Source: DASXUX01 sp036504595
GTDB taxonomy: Bacteria > Planctomycetota > SZUA-567 > H5-PLA8
Length of the DNA stretch: 64,000 nt
NCBI GenBank assembly: GCA_036504595.1
Contig: DASXUX010000023.1
Coordinates: 36,410-100,409, forward strand
Direction: 5' to 3'
A program made the position numbers and the translations under genes. A model generated the notes under the pieces. It worked only from the letters and a program-made list of their open reading frames with translations, was not told the origin of the DNA and ran no database searches. Positions 7,975 to 15,500 of this stretch are shown here, in pieces; within the stretch, counting starts at the first letter, position 1; each line of letters begins with the position of its first letter.

Positions 7975-9417
7975 ATGACACCAGACACCTCCTTGGAAAG
8001 GGCCACGGAATCGATCATGCAGAACCTCGACACACGCGGGATCACGTTTCAGACTGATTTCACAGCAGACGAACTGGCGAAGCGGCGCGAACGGCTCACG
8101 GAGAAAATGGGTTCCGGCGTGGCGCTGCTGCAAGGCGTCACTGTGCCGGCGGGCTTCGACGCGGTCCGGCAGAACAACGAGATCTACTATCTCTGCGGCG
8201 TCGAAGCCCCGCACGCGTATCTGTGGATCGATGCCGCGGCAGACATCTCGCGGCTGTATCTCCGGCCCCGCAATGAAAAAGAGGAGCGCAATGAAGGGCC
8301 CAGTTTGTCGAGCGACGACGTCGAACTTGCGCGGAAGCTGACGGGTGTCAGCGAGGTACGGCCGCTCTCTTCGCTGCCGGAAGACTTGAAGGGACAGAAG
8401 CTCCTTTACCTTTTGCATGCGGGCGCCGAGGGCCGCTGCATGTGCCGCGACACGCTCTCGTTCATGCAGCGCTGCGTGGATGCCGACCCGTTGAACCGGC
8501 GGCCGTCGGCGGAAGCAAATCTGATCGCTCGCGTGAAGGACCTTTGCCCGGATGCAGAGATTCGCGATCTCTCGCCGCTGATCGACGGTTTGCGGCTCGT
8601 CAAGAGTCCCGCGGAAGTCGCCGTGCTGCGCCAGGCCGGGCGGCTGTCGGCGCTGGCCGTGACGGAAGCGATGCGCAGCACGCGTCCCGGGGTGATGGAA
8701 TATCAACTCGGTGCGATCGCCGACTACATCTATGAAATCAACGGTGCGCGCGGGCCGGGATACCGGGCGATTATCGCCGGCGGCAGCAACATCTGGCTGA
8801 CGCATTATTTCCGCAACGCTTGCGTGCTGAGCGACGGCGATCTGGTGCTCATGGACTATGCGCCGGACGTGAACAACTACACCAGCGACATCGGGCGCAT
8901 GTGGCCGGTCAATGGCAAGTACTCGCCGCCGCAGCGAGAACTCTACGGCCTGATCGTCGAATACCATAAGACGATGCTCTCCCTGATTCGTCCGGGCCCG
9001 ACGCCGGAGCAAATCCATCTGGAAGCCGCCGCGAAGATGCGGCCGGTGATCGAAAACTGGACGTTCTCCAAACCGGCCTGGCGAAAGGCCGGCTTTGCGC
9101 TGCTCGATTTCAAGGGGCATCTCTCGCATGGCGTGGGCATGGCCGTGCACGAAGCCGCCAGTTATTACGGCAAGCCGCTCGAACCCGGGCGCGTTTTCGC
9201 CGTCGATCCTCAACTGTGGGTGCCGGAAGAAAAGATCTATGTTCGCTGCGAAGACACCGTGGCCGTAACCGAAAATGGCTGCGAAGTCTTGACCGCCGCC
9301 GCGCCCCTCGAACTCGATGACATCGAGCGGACGATAGCAGAGAAAGGGATGTTGCAGACGTATCCGGCGCATCCAGAACCCCGTCCTCCCTTCTGTAAAA
9401 AAGTGCACATGTGGTAG
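7975..9417 (+). CDS. M24 family metallopeptidase (Xaa-Pro aminopeptidase-like)
   Basis: A 480-residue PepP-type enzyme that removes N-terminal residues preceding proline using a dinuclear metal site. An N-terminal creatinase-like domain (about 15-190) is followed by the pita-bread fold. Metal ligands are recognisable in MDYAPDVNNYTSDIGRMWPV (two Asp), HLSHGVGMAVHEA (His), and the two Glu-containing strands RVFAVDPQLWVPE and YVRCEDTVAVTENG. An internal ATG at 8017 starts closer to the conserved region and is an alternative start. The last ten residues (PPFCKKVHMW) are encoded by a copy of the dispersed TGTAAAAAAG box, so the original C-terminus appears altered by repeat insertion. Confidence 0.9.
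   Translation: MTPDTSLERATESIMQNLDTRGITFQTDFTADELAKRRERLTEKMGSGVALLQGVTVPAGFDAVRQNNEIYYLCGVEAPHAYLWIDAAADISRLYLRPRNEKEERNEGPSLSSDDVELARKLTGVSEVRPLSSLPEDLKGQKLLYLLHAGAEGRCMCRDTLSFMQRCVDADPLNRRPSAEANLIARVKDLCPDAEIRDLSPLIDGLRLVKSPAEVAVLRQAGRLSALAVTEAMRSTRPGVMEYQLGAIADYIYEINGARGPGYRAIIAGGSNIWLTHYFRNACVLSDGDLVLMDYAPDVNNYTSDIGRMWPVNGKYSPPQRELYGLIVEYHKTMLSLIRPGPTPEQIHLEAAAKMRPVIENWTFSKPAWRKAGFALLDFKGHLSHGVGMAVHEAASYYGKPLEPGRVFAVDPQLWVPEEKIYVRCEDTVAVTENGCEVLTAAAPLELDDIERTIAEKGMLQTYPAHPEPRPPFCKKVHMW
9393..9414 (+). repeat. TGTAAAAAAG box, copy 1
   Basis: Matches TGTAAAAAAGTGCACATGTG exactly, preceded by C and followed by G. It overlaps the end of the M24 peptidase gene. It is the first of five same-orientation copies in 9393-9990. 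Confidence 0.85.
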
Positions 9418-9498
9418 GTGCCACGCTTGTGTTCGCGCCTCGGCGCGGACTCAAGCGTGCCCTTTCACCCTGCCTGACCTCGTGCCCGCTCTTCCCTT

Positions 9499-9520
9499 CT
9501 GTAAAAAACTGCACATGTGG
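9499..9520 (+). repeat. TGTAAAAAAG box, copy 2
   Basis: TGTAAAAAACTGCACATGTG, one substitution from copy 1. The 84-bp spacer before it holds a hairpin with arms CACGCTTG and CAAGCGTG around GCGCC-TC-GGCGC. Confidence 0.85.
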
Positions 9521-9647
9521 TGTGTGCCACTGCATCCGGCTGCGGCACCGCCGCCTCGACAGCGCTTCAGCGCAGTTCCCAGCAGTGCCTTCTCGGCCAA
9601 ACCGCTGCAAACATTCCATTACTGTCCATGCAGTGTTGGTGCTGTTC

Positions 9648-9700
9648 CGTAGCCGCGGAGCGGCGGAACACGGGTAGCCCGCAGCGTAAGCTGCGGGGTT
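9648..9700. repeat. REP-like palindrome (GTAGCCGCGGAGCGGCGG...GTAGCCC)
   Basis: GTAGCCGCGGAGCGGCGG, then ACACGGGTAGCCC, then a hairpin CCCGCAGCGTAAGCTGCGGG. A close inverted copy occurs at 43429-43480 inside the bioF-like gene. It appears inserted in the longest (249 bp) spacer of the box array. Confidence 0.8.
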
Positions 9701-9769
9701 GCATGACCTTGGGTATCAAAAGCCTCGGAGAGGCGACACAACGATCTGCAGAAGACTGAGCGCTTGACC

Positions 9770-9791
9770 TTGTAAAAAACTGCACATGTGG
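9770..9791 (+). repeat. TGTAAAAAAG box, copy 3
   Basis: TGTAAAAAACTGCACATGTG. The 83-bp spacer that follows is homologous to the spacer after copy 1, with the same CGCTTGTGTTCGCGCC core, so box plus spacer was duplicated. Confidence 0.85.
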
Positions 9792-9874
9792 TGATGCCTC
9801 GCTTGTGTTCGCGCCTTGGCGCGGATTCAAGCGTGCCCTTTCGCCGTGCGGAACCTCTCGCCCGCATCTCCGCT

Positions 9875-9895
9875 CTGTAAAATAATGCACGTGTG
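9875..9895 (+). repeat. TGTAAAAAAG box, copy 4 (diverged)
   Basis: TGTAAAATAATGCACGTGTG, three to four changes from copy 1. It is followed by a 71-bp spacer with no recognisable gene. Confidence 0.75.
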
Positions 9896-9966
9896 TTGAT
9901 TGTTGGATTCCATCCTCAAGCCTCCAGTGTCCAACTCTGCACAATGCGCCGTACTCGCCCATCGGC

Positions 9967-10105
9967 CTGTAAAAAAGTGCACATGTGCACACCCCTAATC
10001 CATCAGTTGTCAAAGAACACTTCAGCATTGACAGAGTATCTCAATCCGCCCCGTATAACTATGACGTTCCAGCCACCAAAATGTTGCAAAGATTTTGGAT
10101 TTATT
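9967..10105 (+). repeat. TGTAAAAAAG box, copy 5, with conserved AT-rich tail
   Basis: The box TGTAAAAAAGTGCACATGTG runs into a tail containing TCAAAGAACAC, GACAGAGTATCTC, CCCCGTATAAC, TATGACGTTC and a T-rich end with GTTGCA. The same ordered blocks occur in reverse complement at 40255-40383. The GACA...TATAAY pair looks promoter-like, pointing right, but no gene on that strand follows. The stretch 9418-10147 contains no convincing gene; short frames in it are repeat-derived. Confidence 0.75.
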
Positions 10106-10147
10106 TAATATAATGATGTATGTGAACTAAGGCGTTCTTTTGCTGCG

Positions 10148-12784
10148 TCACCGCGATAGCAGTCGCTCCAGCGCTTCCGGGTCCGCCGGCTTTGTGATGT
10201 GGTGGTCAAAGCCGGCCTCTTGGGCCAGTCGCCGGTCTTCCTCCTGGCCGTAACCGGTCATGGCAATCAGGTACGTCGCGGACAACTCGGGGTTCGCACG
10301 AATCGCTCGAGCAATGTCGTATCCGTTCATTCCACCGGGCAGGCCGATGTCGCAGAGCACCACATCCGGGCGAAACTCCTGCGCGCGTTTAACCGCTTCC
10401 ATGCCAGAGTGCGCGATGCTCACTTCATGGCCGACATACGTGAGCAGCAGCGACAGGCTTTCCGCGGCATCCAGATTATCCTCAACAAGCAGAATGCGGT
10501 GCGCGCGCACGCTGGGCTCAACAGGTTTGACGGGTTCGGGTTTCGCCTCGGCCTCAACCGGCAACCGGACTGTGAAAGTTGAGCCGTGCCCCATGCCGCG
10601 GCTTTCGGCGTGGATTTCGCCTCCATGCAACTCCGTCAAACCTTTGACGAGTGCCAGCCCCAAACCCAGTCCGCCACGACTGCGGCCAACGCTGCTCTCG
10701 GCTTGGTGGAACGGCTGAAAGATGCGGCGCATCGTCTCCGGCTCGATACCGATGCCCGAATCCTGGACCATGATCAGCGCTCGCTTGTGCTCTCCGGCGC
10801 CCAGACTCAGGCTGACCTTTCCGCCCGCATCGGTAAACTTGATCGCGTTGTTCACCAGATTGCCGGCAATCTGCTGCACGCGCGCGGAATCCCCGAAGAT
10901 CCAGACCGGCTGCTCCGGCAAGCAAAGCTCCAGTTTCAACCCTGCGCTTTCGCAAATGGATTCGTAATCCTGCGCGACATCGGAAAGCAAGGCCGTCAGG
11001 TCGATATACTCCCGCTTGAGCTGTATCTTCCCGCGCGAGATCCGCGAAACGTCCAGCAGGTCATCGATGAGCCGCGCCATGTGAGCGGTTTGGCGGCTGA
11101 TGATCCCTCGCGAGCGCAGCAGCAGCGGATCGGACGTCTCCGCGCGCTTTTGCAGATGGACCGCCGTGTGGATGGCGGCCAGAGGATTCCGCAGTTCATG
11201 GCCGAGCACCGCGAGAAACTCATCTTTGCGGTGATGCGCTTCCGTCAGTGCCTGTTGGATCTCCCGTTGTTCGGTAATATCCGTGCTGGTTCCAATCCAG
11301 CGCGTCACATTGCCGGCGCCGTTGCGGATCGGAACCGCTCGCGAAAGGAACCAGCGGTAGTGGCCATCCTGGCCGCGCAACGGGAACGTGTCTTCCCAGA
11401 CCTCGCCGCTCTCGAAACACTGGCCGATCTTCTCCACCACCCGTTGCGCATGTTCGGGATGAAGGACGTTCTGCCATCCCCAACCCTCCACGTCCTTCAA
11501 GGCGGTGCCCGTGTAGTCGTACCAACGCCGGTTGTACCAGAAGGTCCACCCGGACTTGTCGGCCATCCAGGCAAGCTGCGCGATGTTATCGGCCAGCGTC
11601 TGAAAGCGCTCGGCGCTCTCTCTGGACGCCTCTTCGGCGCGCTTGCGCGCCGTGACGTCCTGCTTGATCGCCACGTAATGCGTGATCTGTCCGCGCTCAT
11701 CGCGCAGCGGGGTGATACCCATCTCCTCGTAATACAGCGAGCCGTCCTTGCGGCGGTTGAGTATCTCGCCGCGCCAAACTTCGCCGCGGTGGATCGTTTC
11801 CCACAGGCTGCGGTAAAAGGCCTCGCTATGTTGCCCGGAACTGAGGATGCGATGACTTCGGCCAACCGCCTCCTCCGCACTGTATCCCGTGAGCTCTGTA
11901 AAGGCCCGATTCACCCAAACGATCGTGCCTTGGCGGTCGGTCTTGCTCAACGAGACCGCGTTGGGCGCGGCCTCCAAGGCTGCCGCCTGCAAGCGCAACT
12001 GCGCCTCGGCCGCTTTTCGAGAGCCGATGTCCACGACCGTGCCCACGGAATAAAGATAATATCCCGCGTCGTTCCGAACGGCGGAAACCGCGACGTGGAC
12101 CCAGAGCGGCGAGCCGTCTCGTTTCAAGTAGCGTTTCTCGTACTGAAACATTGGCAGCCGGCCTTCTTTGATCTGAGCATTGAGCTCGTCGCTCCGGGGA
12201 CGGTCCTCGGGATAGGTCAGATCGTGAACGCTCATCCCCAGCAGTTCCTCGCGGGTGTAGCCGAGCATCTGGCAGAGGAAATCATTGACCGCAACCAAGT
12301 GACCATCGCGGTCTATCTCGGCGATGCCGCTGGCGGCGTTATGGAAGGTCGCTCGCAGCCGCGCTTCGCTATCCCGCAGCTCCCGGCTCAGTCGCCGCTC
12401 TTTCTCGTGGATGGCTTTGCGGTACAGCGTCTTCTGTACCGCAAACGGCAAGGCCTCCAGATAATGGTGCTCCGGATCCCTCACTAGAAAGTCGTCGGCC
12501 CCGCGTTCCAAGATGCCCAGGTCCGATTCGTCCGGCGCGTCGGTGACCAGGACAAATGGTGTATCCGTAATCTCACCCAACAGCCCTTTCGATTCACCAT
12601 CAGGCAGGTGATTGGCGGCGATGATCACGTCGAAGCGGGAAGCGGACAAGGACGCGCGAGCGGCGCCCATCGTCTCAGCCACGGTCACGTTCCAGCCCAG
12701 CGCTCTGTCACGCACCATTTCCAGAAAGTGCTGCCGGTCCGTACCGTCGCCTGCGATGTACAGAACGTTGGCTGGTTTGCTCAT
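10148..12784 (-). CDS. Multi-PAS hybrid sensor histidine kinase
   Basis: An 878-residue soluble kinase with no transmembrane segment. Order: an N-terminal receiver-like domain (about 1-125) in which the usual acceptor position reads VIIAANHLPDGES (Asn where Asp is expected), three PAS/PAC units (about 140-260, 265-385, 395-515; for example FHNAASGIAEIDRDGHLVAV and DVTARKRAEEA), a HisKA box LGHELRNPLAAIH (about 531), an HATPase with NLVNNAIKF and GLGLGLALVKGL, and an intact C-terminal receiver (VLCDIGLPGGMNGYD, final ITKPAD). This looks like a PAS-sensing hybrid kinase with a degenerate N-terminal receiver. The stimulus is not predictable. It ends convergently next to the TGTAAAAAAG array. Confidence 0.9.
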   Translation of the reverse strand: MSKPANVLYIAGDGTDRQHFLEMVRDRALGWNVTVAETMGAARASLSASRFDVIIAANHLPDGESKGLLGEITDTPFVLVTDAPDESDLGILERGADDFLVRDPEHHYLEALPFAVQKTLYRKAIHEKERRLSRELRDSEARLRATFHNAASGIAEIDRDGHLVAVNDFLCQMLGYTREELLGMSVHDLTYPEDRPRSDELNAQIKEGRLPMFQYEKRYLKRDGSPLWVHVAVSAVRNDAGYYLYSVGTVVDIGSRKAAEAQLRLQAAALEAAPNAVSLSKTDRQGTIVWVNRAFTELTGYSAEEAVGRSHRILSSGQHSEAFYRSLWETIHRGEVWRGEILNRRKDGSLYYEEMGITPLRDERGQITHYVAIKQDVTARKRAEEASRESAERFQTLADNIAQLAWMADKSGWTFWYNRRWYDYTGTALKDVEGWGWQNVLHPEHAQRVVEKIGQCFESGEVWEDTFPLRGQDGHYRWFLSRAVPIRNGAGNVTRWIGTSTDITEQREIQQALTEAHHRKDEFLAVLGHELRNPLAAIHTAVHLQKRAETSDPLLLRSRGIISRQTAHMARLIDDLLDVSRISRGKIQLKREYIDLTALLSDVAQDYESICESAGLKLELCLPEQPVWIFGDSARVQQIAGNLVNNAIKFTDAGGKVSLSLGAGEHKRALIMVQDSGIGIEPETMRRIFQPFHQAESSVGRSRGGLGLGLALVKGLTELHGGEIHAESRGMGHGSTFTVRLPVEAEAKPEPVKPVEPSVRAHRILLVEDNLDAAESLSLLLTYVGHEVSIAHSGMEAVKRAQEFRPDVVLCDIGLPGGMNGYDIARAIRANPELSATYLIAMTGYGQEEDRRLAQEAGFDHHITKPADPEALERLLSR

Positions 12785-13128
12785 ACCACCCTCCGTTCAA
12801 CAAAAGGCGTCGAAAGAGTTACAGAGGAGTGCGTCGAATTGGCAACTTTCGTGGGCCAACGAGAAGAAAGCGAACGCCCCTCCCGGCGGTTCTCCATAGC
12901 TCCAGGCATATTCACAGGCCCCGGTTGAAGCTCGTGTGCGCCGCGCCAGAACAGAAGTCGATAACATATGCAAGCATTAAGCACGGCCTCACTGCGAGCG
13001 GAGGCATGCAAACCGCGTGCGCTTCCCGGGGACGTGCCAAAGTCGAGCATCGCCCTGGAAAATATCAAAACGTTGCGGGACTTCCTAGATCGGACAAGCC
13101 GGACACGGCGAAATCCGAACCTGCATCC

Positions 13129-13231
13129 GAATGATGAATGATGAATGCGGAATGATGAATATGGCTGCAACGGCGCAAGAGCCAACGCCATAGACCTAAT
13201 TCCGCATTCATCATTCCTCATTCATCATTTC
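13129..13231. repeat. Inverted heptad pair (GAATGAT)n / (ATTCATC)n
   Basis: The left arm is 13129-13160 (GAATGAT GAATGAT GAATGCG GAATGAT) and the right arm 13202-13231 (ATTCATC ATTCCTC ATTCATC). They are reverse complements with the same variant unit (GCG) and enclose 41 bp. Confidence 0.85.
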
Positions 13232-13415
13232 TTCGAGTTTCAAAATCTTGTCCAAAAAGCACAAGATTCAAGTACGAAGGGACTACTCGGAAAGCAGCCG
13301 TGCGAAGGTTTCCCGTGACACCATACACAATCTCGTCGCTCTCCGCATCGGTCTGCAGAGACAGCACCGCCCGATGCCACCCTTCGGCGGCGCAAAGCAC
13401 AACCGTATCTCGCCC
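13218..13415 (-). pseudogene. Possible gene fragment between repeat arrays
   Basis: The minus-strand frame reads DTVVLCAAEGWHRAVLSLQT, then DAESDEIVYGVTGNLRTAAF, RVVPSYLNLVLF, with protein-like hydrophobic patterning. It has no ribosome binding site and is cut at both ends by heptad arrays. It may be debris of a gene; the family is not recognised. Confidence 0.25.
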
Positions 13416-13417
13416 TA

Positions 13418-13467
13418 GACCCTGAACCCTGAACCCCGAACCCCGAACCCCGAACCCTGAACCCTGC
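13418..13467. repeat. Heptad array (AACCCYG)n
   Basis: Seven units of AACCCTG/AACCCCG with an exact 7-bp period, ending 3 bp before the stop codon of the next minus-strand gene. Confidence 0.9.
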
Positions 13468-13469
13468 CC

Positions 13470-14069
13470 TTACGGTTCCAGCTTGATCGCGAAGCTCTTC
13501 ACCGCCTTCTTAGCTTTGTCGGTGAAGCGGATGCAGCCTTGCCAGTTGTTGGCTTCGTTGATGACTTTGAAGACCAGCACATTCACGCCTTTGTTCAGCG
13601 TGACGTTCTGAGCCTGGTCCGAATCTTTTTCGATAGTGCGGGTTTCCGTGAACTTCACGAGTTCCTTGCCGTTCAGGTAGACCTTGCCTTCGTCGTTGCT
13701 GCCCATTTGCAGCGTCAGGCCGGCCTGTTCGGCGTCGCTGACCAGGTACGCGACCGCGTAGCCGATGCTCTGCTCGGTGATCTGCCCGAGTATTTCGCCA
13801 AAATCGAAGTAGTAGTCCTTCGCGTGGATCTTCTTCCAGACGAGATCCTTCTTGTCGATCGTGACTTTGTCGCCGGCCTTGGGCTGAATCTTGCCTTCGT
13901 CCTTGATCTGCTGCTTGTCAAGATCCTCCGCGCCCGTGTTCTCAATCGCAATCGGCGCCAACACCAACCAGTCGCGGATAAACCCTTCATCATCCGTCTT
14001 GAAGTCCTCCGCCCGCACCGTCACGCCAACCAGCAACAGCACCAAGAGTGCAAACAATGTTTTTCGCAT
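13470..14069 (-). CDS. Secreted protein with galactose-binding/PA14-like fold, unknown function
   Basis: A 199-residue protein with a clear signal peptide (MRKTLFALLVLLLVGVTVRA, cleavage probably before EDF). The mature part contains FIRDWLVLAPI, an all-beta region with YLVSDAEQAGLTLQMGSNDE and GKVYLNGKELVKF, and NVTLNKGVNVLVFKVINEAN. This pattern is typical of the carbohydrate-binding-like modules attached to planctomycete secreted hydrolases, but here it stands alone. ATG 14069 has a strong upstream GGAGGGGG, so the longer open frame to 14117 is rejected as repeat translation. Probably periplasmic or exported. No catalytic motif is seen. Confidence 0.75.
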   Translation of the reverse strand: MRKTLFALLVLLLVGVTVRAEDFKTDDEGFIRDWLVLAPIAIENTGAEDLDKQQIKDEGKIQPKAGDKVTIDKKDLVWKKIHAKDYYFDFGEILGQITEQSIGYAVAYLVSDAEQAGLTLQMGSNDEGKVYLNGKELVKFTETRTIEKDSDQAQNVTLNKGVNVLVFKVINEANNWQGCIRFTDKAKKAVKSFAIKLEP

Positions 14070-14081
14070 GACCCCCTCCTT

Positions 14082-14155
14082 CACCAGACCACCAGACACC
14101 AGACACCAGACCACCACTCACCACTCACCACTCACCACTCACCACTCACCACTCC
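14082..14155. repeat. Heptad arrays (ACCAGAC)n and (CACTCAC)n
   Basis: Two unit families abut: ACCAGAC with occasional 8-bp units, then six units of CACTCAC. The array fills the 91-bp spacer between two minus-strand genes. Confidence 0.9.
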
Positions 14156-14160
14156 ACCCC

Positions 14161-15375
14161 TCACTCCTCTTCCTTCGGCTCAAAATACTTCAACAAAATC
14201 CTCCCCACGACCTGCTTGCCGCGCGAGTTCGCGTGGATCGGATCGCGCATGAACCACTCCTGCGGATGATTTTGCAGGCGAATGTACTGATCCCACACCG
14301 CCCGAATGTCGAAAAACTCCACCTTCTCTTCGTGAGTCATCCGGGCCAGGCGCGAACGGAATTTCTCAACCTGTTCGAGCGCCTCACCTTTGTTCTTGGC
14401 GCGTTCAACATGGTTCTTCTTGCAGAGTTCTTCCGGACAGATCGCGCCGCTAAGCACCAGGATTTCGGGATCGATGGACGCGCGCACCTGCTTGATCACG
14501 CTGCGAATGGCTTCGGCATCGTAACCGTTGCTGATGCCCGCGATCACGAGCAGGTCGGGTTTGAAGCGGCACACATAGTCCTGCACGCGATTTTCGTCTT
14601 TGTAGTACTGGCAGCCCGTGCCCCCGCGCACGGACGTGATGACCTCGATCTTCGCCTTCGGGTACTTGCGCAGGAGCGGGATTTCGAACATCGAATTGCT
14701 GGAATCGTTGGCGATGCTGTCGCCCAGCAGCACGATTTTCAGCATGCCGCCTTCTTTGAGCTTCTGCATCGTTTTGGGCAAATGGCCCCAGCGTTCGGCG
14801 GCGGGAGAAAAGCGCAGCAGCGGATTGTTGGCGGCGATCCCATCGATCCACTCGCCAGCAGTCGCGGCATCGACGTCCTCAAGGCTGACGTTGCTCACAC
14901 GCAGAGAGTCTTCGGCAATCGGCTGAAAGCGCAGGCGGACTTTGGTGGCCAGCGCGTGCGCGCGGAAGCAGAACTCATTTTTCTGCCACGCGCTGGCCGT
15001 GTCGATTGAATCGTAAACGTCCGCGACAATCTCGGCCCCCGCAGCATCGACAAACACCGCTGACCAATAGGCCGGCTGAGGAGTCCTCGCGGCAAAGCGC
15101 AGCCGATAGTACGCCAGCGGCTTGACCTTCAGGTCGGGAGTCTGCCAATAGCCGCGCTTCACCGCCAGGTGACCTGGTTCGTTCCCTGCTGAGTCTGGGC
15201 GGTGCCAAGCGCCGGAGAATTCCTGCTTGCCGAACGCCGCGCGCACCCAGCCTTCTTTCGCCGGATCGGTGGCGAACTCGGCATTCAGCAGAACAGAAGG
15301 TGTCTCTCCAGCCATCGCCTGACTCCTTGAACCGAGGAGGGCCACGAGAAGCAGAAGGGCCAGACCGCGTCGCAT
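14161..15375 (-). CDS. Secreted SGNH/GDSL hydrolase
   Basis: A 404-residue exported protein with signal peptide MRRGLALLLLVALLGSRSQA. An N-terminal beta-sandwich, carbohydrate-binding-like region (about 25-190) precedes an SGNH fold: block I IVLLGDSIANDSS (nucleophile Ser), the Gly of SVRGGTG, AGISNGYD (block III Asn), and the C-terminal dyad in MRDPIHANSRGKQV (Asp-x-x-His). It probably acts as an esterase or deacetylase on polysaccharide substrates outside the cytoplasm. The exact substrate is unknown. ATG 15375 with GGGAGGGACG upstream is preferred over the longer frame to 15489. Confidence 0.85.
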   Translation of the reverse strand: MRRGLALLLLVALLGSRSQAMAGETPSVLLNAEFATDPAKEGWVRAAFGKQEFSGAWHRPDSAGNEPGHLAVKRGYWQTPDLKVKPLAYYRLRFAARTPQPAYWSAVFVDAAGAEIVADVYDSIDTASAWQKNEFCFRAHALATKVRLRFQPIAEDSLRVSNVSLEDVDAATAGEWIDGIAANNPLLRFSPAAERWGHLPKTMQKLKEGGMLKIVLLGDSIANDSSNSMFEIPLLRKYPKAKIEVITSVRGGTGCQYYKDENRVQDYVCRFKPDLLVIAGISNGYDAEAIRSVIKQVRASIDPEILVLSGAICPEELCKKNHVERAKNKGEALEQVEKFRSRLARMTHEEKVEFFDIRAVWDQYIRLQNHPQEWFMRDPIHANSRGKQVVGRILLKYFEPKEEE

Positions 15376-15454
15376 GGGCGTCCCTCCCAGATGTTCGATG
15401 AGTCCCAGAGTGTAGGCTTTTCGCGAACAGAAGTCCAGAAGTCTGAAAGACGCG

Positions 15455-15480
15455 ACACCAGACCACCCGACCACCAGACA
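15455..15480. repeat. Short CAGAC heptad array
   Basis: Degenerate ACCAGAC units directly abut the palindrome at 15476-15496. It is one of several CAGAC arrays in the window. Confidence 0.7.
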
Positions 15481-15500
15481 ATTTGGCAAAATGTCTTACA
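15476..15500. repeat. Solo copy of the RAYT-associated palindrome
   Basis: Palindrome AGACAATTTGGCAAAATGTC plus TTAC. It is closely related to the two identical palindromes flanking the RAYT gene at 19081 and 19834. The TAA stop of the adjacent hybrid kinase (15496-15498) lies in the element. Confidence 0.8.

Larger units (their letters stand above)
12785..13469. other. Spacer without a convincing gene; heptads and debris
   Basis: 685 bp between two minus-strand genes. It holds an inverted heptad pair (13129-13160 and 13202-13231), a possible gene fragment (13218-13415) and an AACCCYG heptad array (13418-13467). Short plus-strand frames at 12829-13134 have no recognisable features. Nothing functional is identified in 12785-13128. 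Confidence 0.5.

Noticed and set aside
7777..9408. 543-codon open frame antisense to the M24 peptidase
   Set aside because: Overlaps both the tRNA-Leu and a well-conserved metallopeptidase; composition is that of an antisense shadow.
9393..9990. CRISPR array
   Set aside because: The repeat units (20-22 bp) diverge, spacers of 71-249 bp are too long and partly homologous to each other, and no cas gene is present.
9393..9990. Integron attC array
   Set aside because: No GTTRRRY/RYYYAAC core sites, no cassette ORFs and no integron integrase in the window.
9893..10108. 71-codon ORF in the box array
   Set aside because: Its start lies in a repeat box, it has no ribosome binding site and it translates repeat and tail sequence.
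13418..13467. Telomere-like AACCCT repeat as a sign of a linear replicon or eukaryotic contamination
   Set aside because: The period is 7 rather than 6, the array is short, lies between bacterial genes, and belongs to the heptad pattern seen throughout the window.
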